This document shows, one piece after another, positions 8,276 to 17,175 of a stretch of 60,709 nt of DNA (position 1 is the stretch's first letter; each line of letters begins with the position of its first letter). Under the pieces are notes generated by a model. The model searched no databases, was not told the DNA's origin, and saw nothing but the letters and a program-made list of their open reading frames with translations. Position numbers and translations under genes: made by a program. The stretch comes from Deltaproteobacteria bacterium (GTDB taxonomy: Bacteria; Myxococcota; JACPTQ01), in NCBI GenBank assembly GCA_016192705.1, contig JACPTQ010000061.1, positions 1 to 60,709 on the forward strand. Reading direction: 5' to 3'.

Positions 8276-10285
8276 CTAACGCTTCTTGAACTCGACGAAC
8301 TTCTTCGTCAACACGCCGTCCGAAATCGTGAAATCGACCTTCTGCTCGTCGTTCAGCTCTTCGCACTTGAGGTGAGCCGTGTATTTTCCAACCCGAAATT
8401 TCTTCGCGTTAATCGGGACCGGATAACTTTTGCCGTCGATCACCGCGAATTCGGCACACGGCGAAAACATCGACAACGTCCCGAACCGAAACGGGGTGAG
8501 GTTGGCGTGTACGTTATGCGGCGCCGAGTCTCTCACGTTGAGCGACTCCGTTTTCCCCTCGTGCTCCGCGAGTTTGAACTTGAAAATGTAACTGCTCGCA
8601 CCCAAGGCCGAAAACGTGCGCGGCGTCTTAAACGTTTCGCCGCCAACCGTCACGCTCGCACCCGAAGGATTCGACGTCACCTCAACGGAGAATTTGAGCC
8701 TTTCTAAGGTGAGCGCCACGTCGCGCGATTTACCAGCCTCAACTTCGACCGATTGCAACGCGGGCTTGTACCCCGCGAGCCTCGCCTCAACGCGGTGCGG
8801 ATACCCCGACGAAACTCCCGAGACCACGACGCGTTTCCCACGCCCACGTTCATTGCCATCAACAAACACCACGGCCCCGGCCGGCTTCGTTTTTACGACG
8901 AGAGTTCCGCTTTGCGCCACGTCAGGCGGACGAACCGCCGCAGCGCCCGCGTCGACATCGCCCCGCACGGCCGGATTCGCCGGCAACTGGCCGTCACGCC
9001 TCGGCGCTGTCGTCCCATCCCGCGCCCCCGCTGTTTCGGCATTTTTCGCCCGCGCCGGCTCCCCCCGCGCGCCCCCCACGCCTTCATTCACCGCAACAGG
9101 CGCTAACGGTGCCGGAGCCGCGCGATCACCCCTCGACAAACCGATGGCGATCGAAACGCCCGCAACCACCAGCGCCGACGCCGCAATCGCCGGCGTCATC
9201 CAGCGTCGCGACGACGCGATCGACGTCGCCCCCGTCGCCTCGCCCGCGACCGTCGCCGGACCCGCGGCCGTCTCGGCGGTCCACTCCGTGTCTTGGCCAT
9301 GCTCCGCGGCCTTGCGCCATTCGTTTTCCGCAAGCTCGTCCGCGCGCTGCCGCTCATCTTCCGCTTTTACCTCAACATCGAACAGCTCGCGCACAAAGTG
9401 TGACAGCCGATTGTTCGTGTACGCGGGCTCGATCGTGTGCAAAATCCGCGTCAGTTCGACCTGCAACGCGCGCGCGTCGGAATACCGCTCCTCGCGATCG
9501 CGCGCGAGCGCCTTCATCACGACGCCTTCGAGGTTGGGCGGCAACTCCGGCGCAACGCGACTGAGCGGCGGCACCTGCGCCTCCTGGATGAGCCGCAACG
9601 TCACAACGTTTGAATCGGCGTGAAAAAGGCGCCGCAGCGTCAGCATCTCGTAAATCAAAATCCCGAGCGAAAAAATATCGCTGCGGTTATCGAGATCGTG
9701 GCCGGCGGCTTGTTCGGGCGACATGTAGCCGACCTTACCCTTGAGCACGTCGGCCTGCGTTTTGAGGATTTTGTTCGCCGCGCGCGCAATTCCAAAATCG
9801 ACGATTTTCGCTTCGCCCGTGTAGGAGATGATGAGGTTTTGCGGACTCACGTCGCGGTGCACGATGTGAAGCGGGTTGCCGAGATCGTCCGCGCGGGCGT
9901 GCGCATACGCAAGCCCCTTCGCCGCGCCAATCGCGATGTACAGCGCGTGCTCAAGCGGAAACGGGGCCTTGTTGACAACGCAGCGACGCAAGATTTTCCC
10001 GAGATCCTTGCCGCGCACATATTCCATCGCGATGTAGTGTTGGTTTTTCACGCGCCCGTAATCGAAGACCTGCACGACGTTTTCGTGCGTCATCGTGACC
10101 GCGATGCGCGCCTCGTCCGCGAGCATCTTGATGAACTCGTCCTCATCGCTGAAATTCTCGAGAATGCGCTTGAGCGCAACGAGCTTCGTGAACCCGCCTT
10201 CGCCAATGAGCTTCGCGCGGTAAATCTCGGCCATTCCACCGTGGCCAATTTTCTCAAAGAGAACGTATTTTCCGAATCGTTCCAC
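8276..10285 (-). CDS. Ser/Thr protein kinase with PEGA domain
   Basis: 669 residues. N-terminal Hanks-type kinase: GHGGMAEIYRA glycine loop (14-24), Lys39, HRDVSPQN with catalytic Asp145 (SPQN replaces KPxN, a common myxobacterial variant), DFGIAR with Asp163, and GYMSPEQ. A hydrophobic helix near 365-385 (PAIAASALVVAGVSIAIGL) separates the cytoplasmic kinase from an extracytoplasmic part with an Ala/Pro-rich linker and a PEGA repeat (TKPAGAVVFVDGNERGRGKR) plus a second PEGA-like unit. Expected to be a membrane sensor kinase autophosphorylating on Ser/Thr. The upstream neighbour on the same strand, ending 55 bp away, is the PKD lipoprotein, a possible partner. Confidence 0.94.
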   Translation of the reverse strand: MERFGKYVLFEKIGHGGMAEIYRAKLIGEGGFTKLVALKRILENFSDEDEFIKMLADEARIAVTMTHENVVQVFDYGRVKNQHYIAMEYVRGKDLGKILRRCVVNKAPFPLEHALYIAIGAAKGLAYAHARADDLGNPLHIVHRDVSPQNLIISYTGEAKIVDFGIARAANKILKTQADVLKGKVGYMSPEQAAGHDLDNRSDIFSLGILIYEMLTLRRLFHADSNVVTLRLIQEAQVPPLSRVAPELPPNLEGVVMKALARDREERYSDARALQVELTRILHTIEPAYTNNRLSHFVRELFDVEVKAEDERQRADELAENEWRKAAEHGQDTEWTAETAAGPATVAGEATGATSIASSRRWMTPAIAASALVVAGVSIAIGLSRGDRAAPAPLAPVAVNEGVGGARGEPARAKNAETAGARDGTTAPRRDGQLPANPAVRGDVDAGAAAVRPPDVAQSGTLVVKTKPAGAVVFVDGNERGRGKRVVVSGVSSGYPHRVEARLAGYKPALQSVEVEAGKSRDVALTLERLKFSVEVTSNPSGASVTVGGETFKTPRTFSALGASSYIFKFKLAEHEGKTESLNVRDSAPHNVHANLTPFRFGTLSMFSPCAEFAVIDGKSYPVPINAKKFRVGKYTAHLKCEELNDEQKVDFTISDGVLTKKFVEFKKR

Positions 10286-10339
10286 GCTCAGCGTCGATTA
10301 TTGATGAAGCTGCGAGGGGGCGCAAGGCGCGGGCCAAAA

Positions 10340-12916
10340 TCAAGGGTTGACGCCGACAGCACCAGCCTTCGGCGATTCCCAGTCGATGCGCGGCGTACAA
10401 CCTGGCGTGCTTCCGCTGTCGGTGATTGAGACGGGAATGGGCGTATTGTCCGATACCGCCCCCGACCAATCCTCGGCGACCGCGGCGACAGCCGCTGGCC
10501 CAGCCCCGCTGGCCGGGTACGAAACGACCCAACGACTCGAAAAGGCGATCGACGCAGACTGACGCCATCGCCCGTAGTTGTCGCGGCACATCCCGAGGTA
10601 GCACGTCTGGGTCGGCTCGCATCCAAAAAACTTTCCCGACTTTCGCGCAAAACCGACCGTCGGATCGGCGCTGGCACCGACGGCGCGCAATTCGTCACCA
10701 TCGTCCAAATTCGGCGCCGACGCGTAATCGGCGATGACGTCGCCCGCCATGACCGCATGACAATTAACGGCGTCGCACGCGGTCCACTCGTTCACGGGGT
10801 TAATGTCGTGTCGCGGAGCCGGCGGCTTTCGGTTCAGAATATGGACGTCCAAAGCAACCGTCGCCGTCTCGCCAAACAGATCGACGGCGGTGACGCTGAG
10901 CCCGACCTTCCCCTCAAACGGCCCGGCGCCAAATCGAAACGAGCCGGCCTCACGGATCTGAAATGCGGCGCCAACCTTCGTGGCCGAGAAGGCGTGGCCT
11001 TGTGCGGACGCGACGGCGTACAGCACGTCGGGTGTATCGCCGTCGTCGTCGATCGCGGAATGCGGCGTCAACTCAACGTCGACCCAGCACTCGTGTCGAA
11101 CACCGATCGCGACGCAGTGCCGAAAAGCGGGACGGGCAACCGATGGCGTCAATGCGAAGCGCGGCGCGCGATTGACGACCGCGAGGTTGATGGCCGCCGT
11201 CTTGGTTTGGTCGTTGATGTCGGTCGCTTGAAGCTCAAGGGTGTAATCGTTCGACACGAATTGTTTGAGCTGCATCAGATCGCTTGACGTCATCGAAATC
11301 GTCACCGACGTCGCCGGGCTCGTGGGCGTGTTCATCGTTACGGTCGCACCCTGCGGCGCCTTGGCGACGCGCCACGCCGTTGATTTGAGGCCATTTTCCG
11401 GGTCTGTCACCGTCGCGCTGACCGAGGTGGTCGCCGTTAAGGTCCACTTCGTCGGCACCTCCGCGCCTCGCGTGGCGCTGTAATTCAACGTCCCGGGCGC
11501 GATCACGGTGACGATGGGCGCTTCATTCTTCACGACCGCCGCAATCTCGAGACTCCGCGACTCCCCGAACGAGTCGGTCACTTTCGCTTCGAACGTGTAA
11601 TTCCCCGCAATCGCCGGCGCTGGGTCGCTTGCACGCGCACCGGCCGTTTCGATCGTCACGGCGCACGAAACGTTCGTCCACATCGGCCGCTGACTCGCGA
11701 TCACGGTCGGCGCCCCGCAGAATGTCGCGACGACTTTCGCGTTCGGCGCACTCTTCAACGTAAACGCCACCGACAGGTCACGATCGTCCGAATCAAAAAC
11801 GTTCACCGCGAGCCGCGTTGTCGCGGTGCACCGATTCCCAGCGCACCGATGCGCGATTTCTGCCGGCCCTGCGCTGCCATCGTCAATTCCAGGTGCCGCG
11901 TTGTACGGCGTGATTCGCATGACAGCGATCGACTCCGCAACGCCATCGCTCACCTTCACACGAACCTCGTACAGCCCAAGCGCATCGACAACAAACGACG
12001 TCTCGCGCGCGGTCGGGTTGTCGATGGTCGCCGCTGACCCCGAGGGCTTCGAAACAAAATCCCAAACAAACGTCAGCGCATCACCGTCCTTGTCCGTCGC
12101 GGTCACCGAAAGCGGAATTGTTTTCGAATGAACGCTGCGATCGACGATTCCAGACAGCTCGGGCGGCGAATTCTTTACGCGCACAACCACGTCGTCGCTC
12201 GCACTCGCGTGCATTCCGTCGTTAACGACAAGCGCAAATCGATACGTCGCATGTGGAAGACTCGCTGTAAACTGCGGTCGCGTGCCGTGTTCATCGAAAC
12301 CGGGCAACGCGCCCCCTTCGAGCACGGTCCAACTAAACGTCAGCGGGTCGCCATTCGGATCGTGCGAGCCGGCGCCGTCGAGCGTAACGACCGTTCCCAG
12401 AGCGACTTCCTGGTCGACGCCAGCATTCGCTATGGGGCGCACCGCGGTGTCGTCGGCCTCAACCATCGCCTCAGCCGGATTGCTATCGACGCCGCTTTCC
12501 GTAACAACAAGCGTGACGCGGTATCGACCGCGCGTCAGAAACCGCGCGACCGCTTTCGCCTTCGCGTGATCGCGAAGCGAGAATCGCCCGTCGTTGTCAA
12601 CCGGCGTAACGCGCCACGCGAAAGTGAGCTCCGCGTCGCCCGTGCTCGCCGACGTCGAGCCGTCGAGTGTCACTTCATCGCCGGCGTTCACGAGAGTGGG
12701 AACGCTGACCCTCGCAACAGGCTTCTCGTTCGGGGCCGACCGCGCGCTCGCATCGCTGTTCGCATCGCGCGAAACAGCCGGAGCATCGCCCGCGTCGGCC
12801 GCATAATCGTCGGGCTCGTCGCTCGCGCCAGATGGGCCACGAAGCGGATGTGCGTTGCCGCACGCAACGGTGACAGCAAAAACAGCAACAAATCCAATGC
12901 AGTGCGAATGTTTCAT
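10340..12916 (-). CDS. PKD-repeat lipoprotein
   Basis: 858 residues from MKHSHC; a start 15 codons upstream is possible but the chosen one gives a standard signal peptide with lipobox VTVACG and is preceded by GGGAGATACCC. Downstream are several immunoglobulin-like PKD repeats, recognisable from repeating blocks such as VTLDGSTSASTGDAELTFAWRV, VTLDGAGSHDPNGDPLTFSW and DKDGDALTFVWDF. PKD domains mediate protein or polysaccharide interactions on the cell surface. A Cys-bearing C-terminus (CEPTQTCYLGMCRDNYGRW) is unassigned. It sits directly upstream of the PEGA kinase, suggesting co-expression. Confidence 0.9.
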   Translation of the reverse strand: MKHSHCIGFVAVFAVTVACGNAHPLRGPSGASDEPDDYAADAGDAPAVSRDANSDASARSAPNEKPVARVSVPTLVNAGDEVTLDGSTSASTGDAELTFAWRVTPVDNDGRFSLRDHAKAKAVARFLTRGRYRVTLVVTESGVDSNPAEAMVEADDTAVRPIANAGVDQEVALGTVVTLDGAGSHDPNGDPLTFSWTVLEGGALPGFDEHGTRPQFTASLPHATYRFALVVNDGMHASASDDVVVRVKNSPPELSGIVDRSVHSKTIPLSVTATDKDGDALTFVWDFVSKPSGSAATIDNPTARETSFVVDALGLYEVRVKVSDGVAESIAVMRITPYNAAPGIDDGSAGPAEIAHRCAGNRCTATTRLAVNVFDSDDRDLSVAFTLKSAPNAKVVATFCGAPTVIASQRPMWTNVSCAVTIETAGARASDPAPAIAGNYTFEAKVTDSFGESRSLEIAAVVKNEAPIVTVIAPGTLNYSATRGAEVPTKWTLTATTSVSATVTDPENGLKSTAWRVAKAPQGATVTMNTPTSPATSVTISMTSSDLMQLKQFVSNDYTLELQATDINDQTKTAAINLAVVNRAPRFALTPSVARPAFRHCVAIGVRHECWVDVELTPHSAIDDDGDTPDVLYAVASAQGHAFSATKVGAAFQIREAGSFRFGAGPFEGKVGLSVTAVDLFGETATVALDVHILNRKPPAPRHDINPVNEWTACDAVNCHAVMAGDVIADYASAPNLDDGDELRAVGASADPTVGFARKSGKFFGCEPTQTCYLGMCRDNYGRWRQSASIAFSSRWVVSYPASGAGPAAVAAVAEDWSGAVSDNTPIPVSITDSGSTPGCTPRIDWESPKAGAVGVNP

Positions 12917-13011
12917 GGGTATCTCCCTCATAGGGCGTCCAAAACACGCGGGCGCCGTCACAAGGGTTATCGGCAGAACAGCGGATTTGTTGCGGTGCGG
13001 CGACGTTTAGT

Positions 13012-13911
13012 TTAGCCGAGGGCTGAAGCCGCGGGCGTCGTTGAAACCGAACGCGTCGCCGTCGTTTCCGCGGGCCGTGGCTGCCCTCGAATCACGAACG
13101 TACCCGCGATGAGGTCGTGGACGGCGCGACGCTCGACGTCAAATGCGGCCCAGAGGAAACCCATTCCAAAGCAAAGCCCCGACGGAATGTACGCAAGCGT
13201 GCGAATGAAAGCTCGAATCGGCCCAATTTTGCGCCCCTTGGTGTCTATGACGCGAAGGCCAACGAGGAGTTTGCCGGGCGTGCGCCCCAAAAACACGAGG
13301 TGGAAGTAAACGTACGCGAAGCAGAGGCAGAGGTTCGCGATTATCGCCGGAAGGATGACCTTTGAGTGACGAAGAATGACTTCGGCGATCTGGTCGAACC
13401 ACGTCAGGTTGAGGTCGGGGAGTTTTGTCGTCGAAAACGGGCCAACCGACGCGCGGTTGAGCGCAAACGCGACGAGGCCGACGATTGCGGCGTCGACGAG
13501 AAACGCGATGAGCCGGTGCCAAAAACCAGCGGCCTTGATATGAACTGCGCCGTCGGGAGCGGGAGTTTGACGCAAAGGCGCAGAGGCGCCAAGCGAAGAG
13601 GTCTCTTTCTTGGCGTCTTTGCTCCTTTGCGACTTTGCGTTGAAATCCCCGGCGGATTCGGGCGCGGGCGCACCGCCGGCTGCGGCATCGACGGCTGTCG
13701 GTCGGCCGTCCACTTCTTCGGGCACGACCCGCGTCGCGCTCACTTCGGCGCTATCGGCACTCGGCTCAGTTGGGCGAGCGCCTCGCTTCACGAGGTGCGG
13801 CGCGTGCGCACCGTCGGAGATGAGAAAATCGGGGGTCGCCCCACACACGCGACACGCCGGCGCATCGCGCTCGAGCGCAACGCCACACGTTGAACAAACC
13901 GCAGGTTCCAT
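13012..13911 (-). CDS. RDD family membrane protein with N-terminal zinc ribbon
   Basis: 299 residues. The N-terminus has a CSTCG...CRVCG zinc-ribbon pair (residues 6-24). A long disordered linker follows; residues about 89-115 are encoded by a palindromic repeat (family B) also found near 59.3 kb. The C-terminal half is an RDD domain: GFWHRLIAFLVDAAIVGLV, LVFLGRTPGKLLVGLRVID and RAFIRTLAYIPSGLCFGMGFLWAAFD with AVHDLIAGTFVI. RDD proteins are small polytopic membrane proteins, some linked to Na+/H+ transport; here function is unknown. Divergent neighbours are not coupled; RsmE lies 53 bp upstream on the same strand. Confidence 0.9.
   Translation of the reverse strand: MEPAVCSTCGVALERDAPACRVCGATPDFLISDGAHAPHLVKRGARPTEPSADSAEVSATRVVPEEVDGRPTAVDAAAGGAPAPESAGDFNAKSQRSKDAKKETSSLGASAPLRQTPAPDGAVHIKAAGFWHRLIAFLVDAAIVGLVAFALNRASVGPFSTTKLPDLNLTWFDQIAEVILRHSKVILPAIIANLCLCFAYVYFHLVFLGRTPGKLLVGLRVIDTKGRKIGPIRAFIRTLAYIPSGLCFGMGFLWAAFDVERRAVHDLIAGTFVIRGQPRPAETTATRSVSTTPAASALG
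13569..13646. repeat. Repeat family B palindrome inside RDD gene
   Basis: Two arms, ACGCAAAGGCGCAGAGGCGC and a diverged GCGTCTTTGCTCCTTTGCG, form an imperfect palindrome of about 78 bp. It is read in frame in the RDD gene as DFNAKSQRSKDAK...LGASAPLR. The same peptide and DNA recur at 59271-59348 in an unrelated gene. Confidence 0.8.
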
Positions 13912-13964
13912 GGGCCGGGAACCGTAGCGAGGTGTTCACCAAAACTCAAGTCGCGACGGGGCGT

Positions 13965-14711
13965 CTATCGAAGATCGCCGAGCAAATGCATTAATATTGA
14001 TGCGAAAACTATCCCCGCGGATTCGGCGCGAAACGTGCGCGGGCCCAAGGAAACTGCTTCAAACTTGTGCGCCCGCAGCAACTCTTTTTCAGCGCCCGAA
14101 AAACCTGACTCCGGGCCAATCGCTACGATGGCCCTCGCGCGCGGCGAGTCCGCGACTCGCTTCACAACCTCGCCGAGAGTACGGGCATCACGCGGTCGTG
14201 ACGGTTCGCCGAAAAACCGCAGCCCTGACGCCAGCTCCGTGTCGGCGGATTCTATCGCCGCCCGAAGGTCGCCAGCCTCGGCAATCGGCGGAACCACGCT
14301 CCGCCCGCATTGCTCCGCGGCCGCTTGGGCGATGCGAACGAGCCGTGGCACAACCACCCGCGATCGCACAGACCTTTCGCCCGGAAAAAAAACGACGCGC
14401 GCGACGCCAATCTCGACCAACTTCTCGACGAGCCACGACGCCTTTTCGCCGACCAGCGCCGCTTGAACAATCGTGAGCTCGAGCGGGTTTTCGTCTCGCA
14501 CCGCGCGACGCGCGACAACATCTAAAACGACGCGTCCGCTCTTCACGGCAACAATGACGGCGTCCGCTTCGACGCCAACCCCATCGAAGAGCGCCACCCG
14601 ATCGCCCGGCCCGAGCCGCAGCACGCGCGCAATGTGGTGCGCCTCCTTCCCGAAAAACGTAACGCGGGGCGCGAGAAGCAACTCGGGCGCGACGAAAAAC
14701 CGGGGCGTCAC
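13965..14711 (-). CDS. rsmE: 16S rRNA (uracil-1498-N3)-methyltransferase RsmE
   Basis: 248 residues, normal length. The N-terminal PUA-like part (HHIARVLRLGPGDRVALFDG) precedes a SPOUT methyltransferase domain with the knot motifs AIGPESGFSGAEKELL and SLGPRTFRAESAGIVFASIL, and the KLVEIGVARVVFF helix-strand. It methylates N3 of U1498 in 16S rRNA. The gene is divergent from the DUF4398-like lipoprotein; about 80 bp separates the two starts and should contain both promoters. Confidence 0.96.
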   Translation of the reverse strand: MTPRFFVAPELLLAPRVTFFGKEAHHIARVLRLGPGDRVALFDGVGVEADAVIVAVKSGRVVLDVVARRAVRDENPLELTIVQAALVGEKASWLVEKLVEIGVARVVFFPGERSVRSRVVVPRLVRIAQAAAEQCGRSVVPPIAEAGDLRAAIESADTELASGLRFFGEPSRPRDARTLGEVVKRVADSPRARAIVAIGPESGFSGAEKELLRAHKFEAVSLGPRTFRAESAGIVFASILMHLLGDLR

Positions 14712-14794
14712 GGGTCGGTTGTATCGACACCACGTGGGAGCATCAAGCGAAATCTTGACATCACCGCGAAATCTGAGGGAAAGTTGCGCTGCCG

Positions 14795-15163
14795 ATGCCT
14801 TATCGCACCCTTCTCATTTCAGCCGCCGCACTGGTCGCTGCGTGCGGCCCCATCGAATACACGTCGATGATCATGAAGGCCGACACCGCTCTCGAAAAAG
14901 CCGAACGCATGGGCGCGCCGAAGTATGCGCCTCTCGAGTACTGGCGTGCCAAAGCGTATTTCGACAAGGCGCGCGAAGAAACGGGCCGCAACGATTATGA
15001 CTTCGCGATCGACTACGCAACGCAAGCGTACCGCGATGCGAAAAAAGCACAGGACATCGTCGACGAGAAAAAAGAAAAGGAGCGCAAGGCGGCCAAAGAG
15101 AAGGCGAACGTTCCCGCGCCAGCGCCAGGTCCAGCCTCCGCGCCCGGGACGCCTCCAAGGTGA
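14795..15163 (+). CDS. DUF4398-like small lipoprotein
   Basis: 122 residues. Signal peptide with lipobox LVAACG (Cys17), then a helical region with alternating charged and Ala residues (KADTALEKAERMGAPKYAPLEYWRAKAYFDKAREETGRNDYDFAIDYATQAYRDAKKAQ) characteristic of the DUF4398 TPR-like family, and an Ala/Pro-rich C-terminus. Family members often precede OmpA-type peptidoglycan-binding lipoproteins, exactly as here: the OmpA/TSP3 gene starts 8 bp after its stop. A joint role in outer-membrane/peptidoglycan attachment is inferred. Confidence 0.85.
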   Translation: MPYRTLLISAAALVAACGPIEYTSMIMKADTALEKAERMGAPKYAPLEYWRAKAYFDKAREETGRNDYDFAIDYATQAYRDAKKAQDIVDEKKEKERKAAKEKANVPAPAPGPASAPGTPPR

Positions 15164-15170
15164 CGCGGTC

Positions 15171-16376
15171 GTGAATCGGGGCAATGACCTCTTCTCGCGA
15201 CCCTCGTGGCGGCGGTTCGCGTCGCTGCTCATTGCCGGCATCGCGTCATCGCTCGCGGCGTGCAGCGTCGGCACGAAACTCCGAAATGAAGCGTCGGTTC
15301 TGAAATCGGACCTCACGCCTCTCAAAGACGAAGCAGAGCGGTGCCAAGCGCTAAAGAGCTTCGCGCTCGCGTGGGCCGAGATCGATTTTGTACATGGCGA
15401 GCTTCGGCAGGGCGACCAGCCGCGCGCCAACGGGCACCTCGCAAATGCGCGCAAACACGTCAAGGACGTACAGAACCAGATTAAGAAATGCCCGGCCAAA
15501 GTCATCCCGGTGGTGGTTGTCCTCGCCGATCGCGACAAAGACGGCGTCCCCGATGTACAGGATCGTTGCCCAGATGTGCCGGGCGCCAAGGAGAATCAAG
15601 GATGCCCGGTCGACACGGATGGCGACGGCATCCCCGACAACCTCGACCGGTGCCCAAACGACCCAGGCCCATCGGAAAACGACGGCTGCCCCTGGGGCGA
15701 TCGCGACAAAGACGGCGTCAAGGACAACGAGGACAAGTGTCCCGACGTGCCGGGGCCGCGCGAGAATAAGGGATGCCCGTGGCCCGACACCGACGGCGAC
15801 GGCGTCACCGATAACGTTGACAAGTGCGTGAACGAGCCGGGGCCAAAGGAGAACGACGGCTGTCCATGGCCTGACCGCGACAAGGACGGCGTCGTCGACA
15901 AGGACGACAAGTGCCCAGACGTACCGGGCGTGCCCGAGCTGCAGGGGTGCCCGCGGCCCGTTTACAAGCTGATCAAAGTTGAAAAAAAGCGAATCAAACT
16001 GTCGCAAAAGATCTTCTTCGCTTACAACAAGGCGAAGATCGACCGGAAGTCGTTTGCCATGCTCGATGAGGTCGCGCAGGCGTTTCGAGATTTCCCGGCG
16101 ATCAAGTGCCGTATCGAGGGGCACACCGACAATCGTGGCAACAAGAAGCGGAACAAAAAGTTGTCGGGGCAACGCGCAGACGCGGTGCGAAACTTCCTGG
16201 TCGCGAAGGGCGTGACGGCGGATCGGCTGGTCGCGGTTGGCTTTGGTCCGGAGCGTCCGCTCGAGTCGAACAAGACCGCGAAGGGGCGCGAAGCGAATCG
16301 ACGCGTCGAGTTCAACATCGTCGACGAAGAGAAACCGCCAAACAAGGGGGGACCGAGCTCGCCCGGATTGCCCTGA
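15171..16376 (+). CDS. OmpA-domain lipoprotein with thrombospondin type 3 repeats
   Basis: 401 residues from a GTG 8 bp after the preceding stop; the open frame runs further upstream but overlaps the DUF4398-like gene. Lipobox LAACS near residue 24. A helical segment (residues 25-110) resembles DUF4398. It is followed by five Asp-rich calcium-binding TSP3 units (DRDKDGVPDVQDRCPDVPG, DTDGDGIPDNLDRCPNDPG and so on), then an OmpA/MotB peptidoglycan-binding domain with IEGHTDNRGNKKRNKKLSGQRADAV and GFGPERPLESNKTAKGREANRRVEF. Predicted to tether outer membrane to peptidoglycan. Second gene of a two-gene operon. Confidence 0.93.
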   Translation: MNRGNDLFSRPSWRRFASLLIAGIASSLAACSVGTKLRNEASVLKSDLTPLKDEAERCQALKSFALAWAEIDFVHGELRQGDQPRANGHLANARKHVKDVQNQIKKCPAKVIPVVVVLADRDKDGVPDVQDRCPDVPGAKENQGCPVDTDGDGIPDNLDRCPNDPGPSENDGCPWGDRDKDGVKDNEDKCPDVPGPRENKGCPWPDTDGDGVTDNVDKCVNEPGPKENDGCPWPDRDKDGVVDKDDKCPDVPGVPELQGCPRPVYKLIKVEKKRIKLSQKIFFAYNKAKIDRKSFAMLDEVAQAFRDFPAIKCRIEGHTDNRGNKKRNKKLSGQRADAVRNFLVAKGVTADRLVAVGFGPERPLESNKTAKGREANRRVEFNIVDEEKPPNKGGPSSPGLP

Positions 16377-16767
16377 TCGTCTGTCTCTCGGCCCTGTGCG
16401 AAGCATGGGCGATCGGGTGTACAAAGTCCGTTTAGGGTCACACCAATCCAGCGGCGAAATCCGAGGGAACGCGCTATCGATCCCACGCAGGGGCGGGTTG
16501 GGCGACAGCGAAGGCTTGCGTCCGGAGCGTCTGAGGTGCTCGCTGGACACTCGACTCCCGATTATCGCGCAGCTCGTGAATTCGCGAGCGCGCATTCTTG
16601 AATCAGACGCGAGGACGTCCGCAAGCCGAAGCGTTTCCCATCCCGCCCTTGTCGCTGGACTGGAGGCTGCACGTTGGCGGCGAATAAGCCGCACTTGCAA
16701 TGGTGCCGGCCGAGAGTGAATATAGGACTGGGCGGACGTTTGGGTTCGGTCGGCCGAGAGGAGAGCG
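16377..16767. other. 391-bp intergenic region with diverged third copy of terminal repeat
   Basis: No gene is recognised here. Around 16603-16640 the sequence AATCAGACGCGAGGACGTCC and the following GCAAGCCGAAGCG resemble the core of the 166-bp terminal repeat (TCAGACCCGAGGACTTTCG...AGCCGGAGCG), in the same orientation and, like both other copies, upstream of a gene (the small lipoprotein at 16768). Similarity outside the core is weak. GC content is as high as elsewhere. Confidence 0.5.
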
Positions 16768-17124
16768 ATGATGAAAAGGCGGTTGCTGCTCTGTTGCGTG
16801 GCGCTCGGGTTTTCGGTGGGGTGCGGCGTACAGGCGCCAACGGACGACGAGATTGAACGTGAAATTGCGACGGCGACGAACGAGCTGAGCAAAGGGCGCG
16901 GCGCGACGAACAAAGCGGCGGCGGCAGGCTTCGATCGCCAACGCGTGTTGAACGGGCTCACGCAAAGCGGAATCAAGGGGCAGGTCTTGGGGGGTAACAC
17001 GACCGGCACGACGTCGGGGTTCGGCGGTCAAACCACGTGGAAGCTCTGTGTTCGCTCGGCGGTCACGTCTGGCCTCAGTCTGTCGGGAATTCGCAACCAG
17101 TGTGATTCGCTGTTCGGTTTCTGA
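16768..17124 (+). CDS. Small Gly/Thr-rich lipoprotein
   Basis: 118 residues. Signal peptide MMKRRLLLCCVALGFSVGCG with a plausible lipobox at Cys19. The mature part has a charged helix (DDEIEREIATATNELSKG), then a GGNTTGTTSGFGGQTTW linker and a C-terminal segment with two Cys (CVRSAVTSGLSLSGIRNQC) that may form a disulfide. GGAGAGCG lies upstream of the ATG. No family recognised. It stands alone between the OmpA lipoprotein and gpmI. Confidence 0.65.
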   Translation: MMKRRLLLCCVALGFSVGCGVQAPTDDEIEREIATATNELSKGRGATNKAAAAGFDRQRVLNGLTQSGIKGQVLGGNTTGTTSGFGGQTTWKLCVRSAVTSGLSLSGIRNQCDSLFGF

Positions 17125-17175
17125 CTCCCCATCGCGATCGTTTCCCCGCGCGCGCGTGAGGAGTAGAATTCGCGC

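Noticed and set aside
15351-17009. 552-residue minus-strand open frame over the OmpA/TSP3 and small lipoprotein genes
   Set aside because: Reflects the Asp-rich TSP3 codons read in reverse; no domain.
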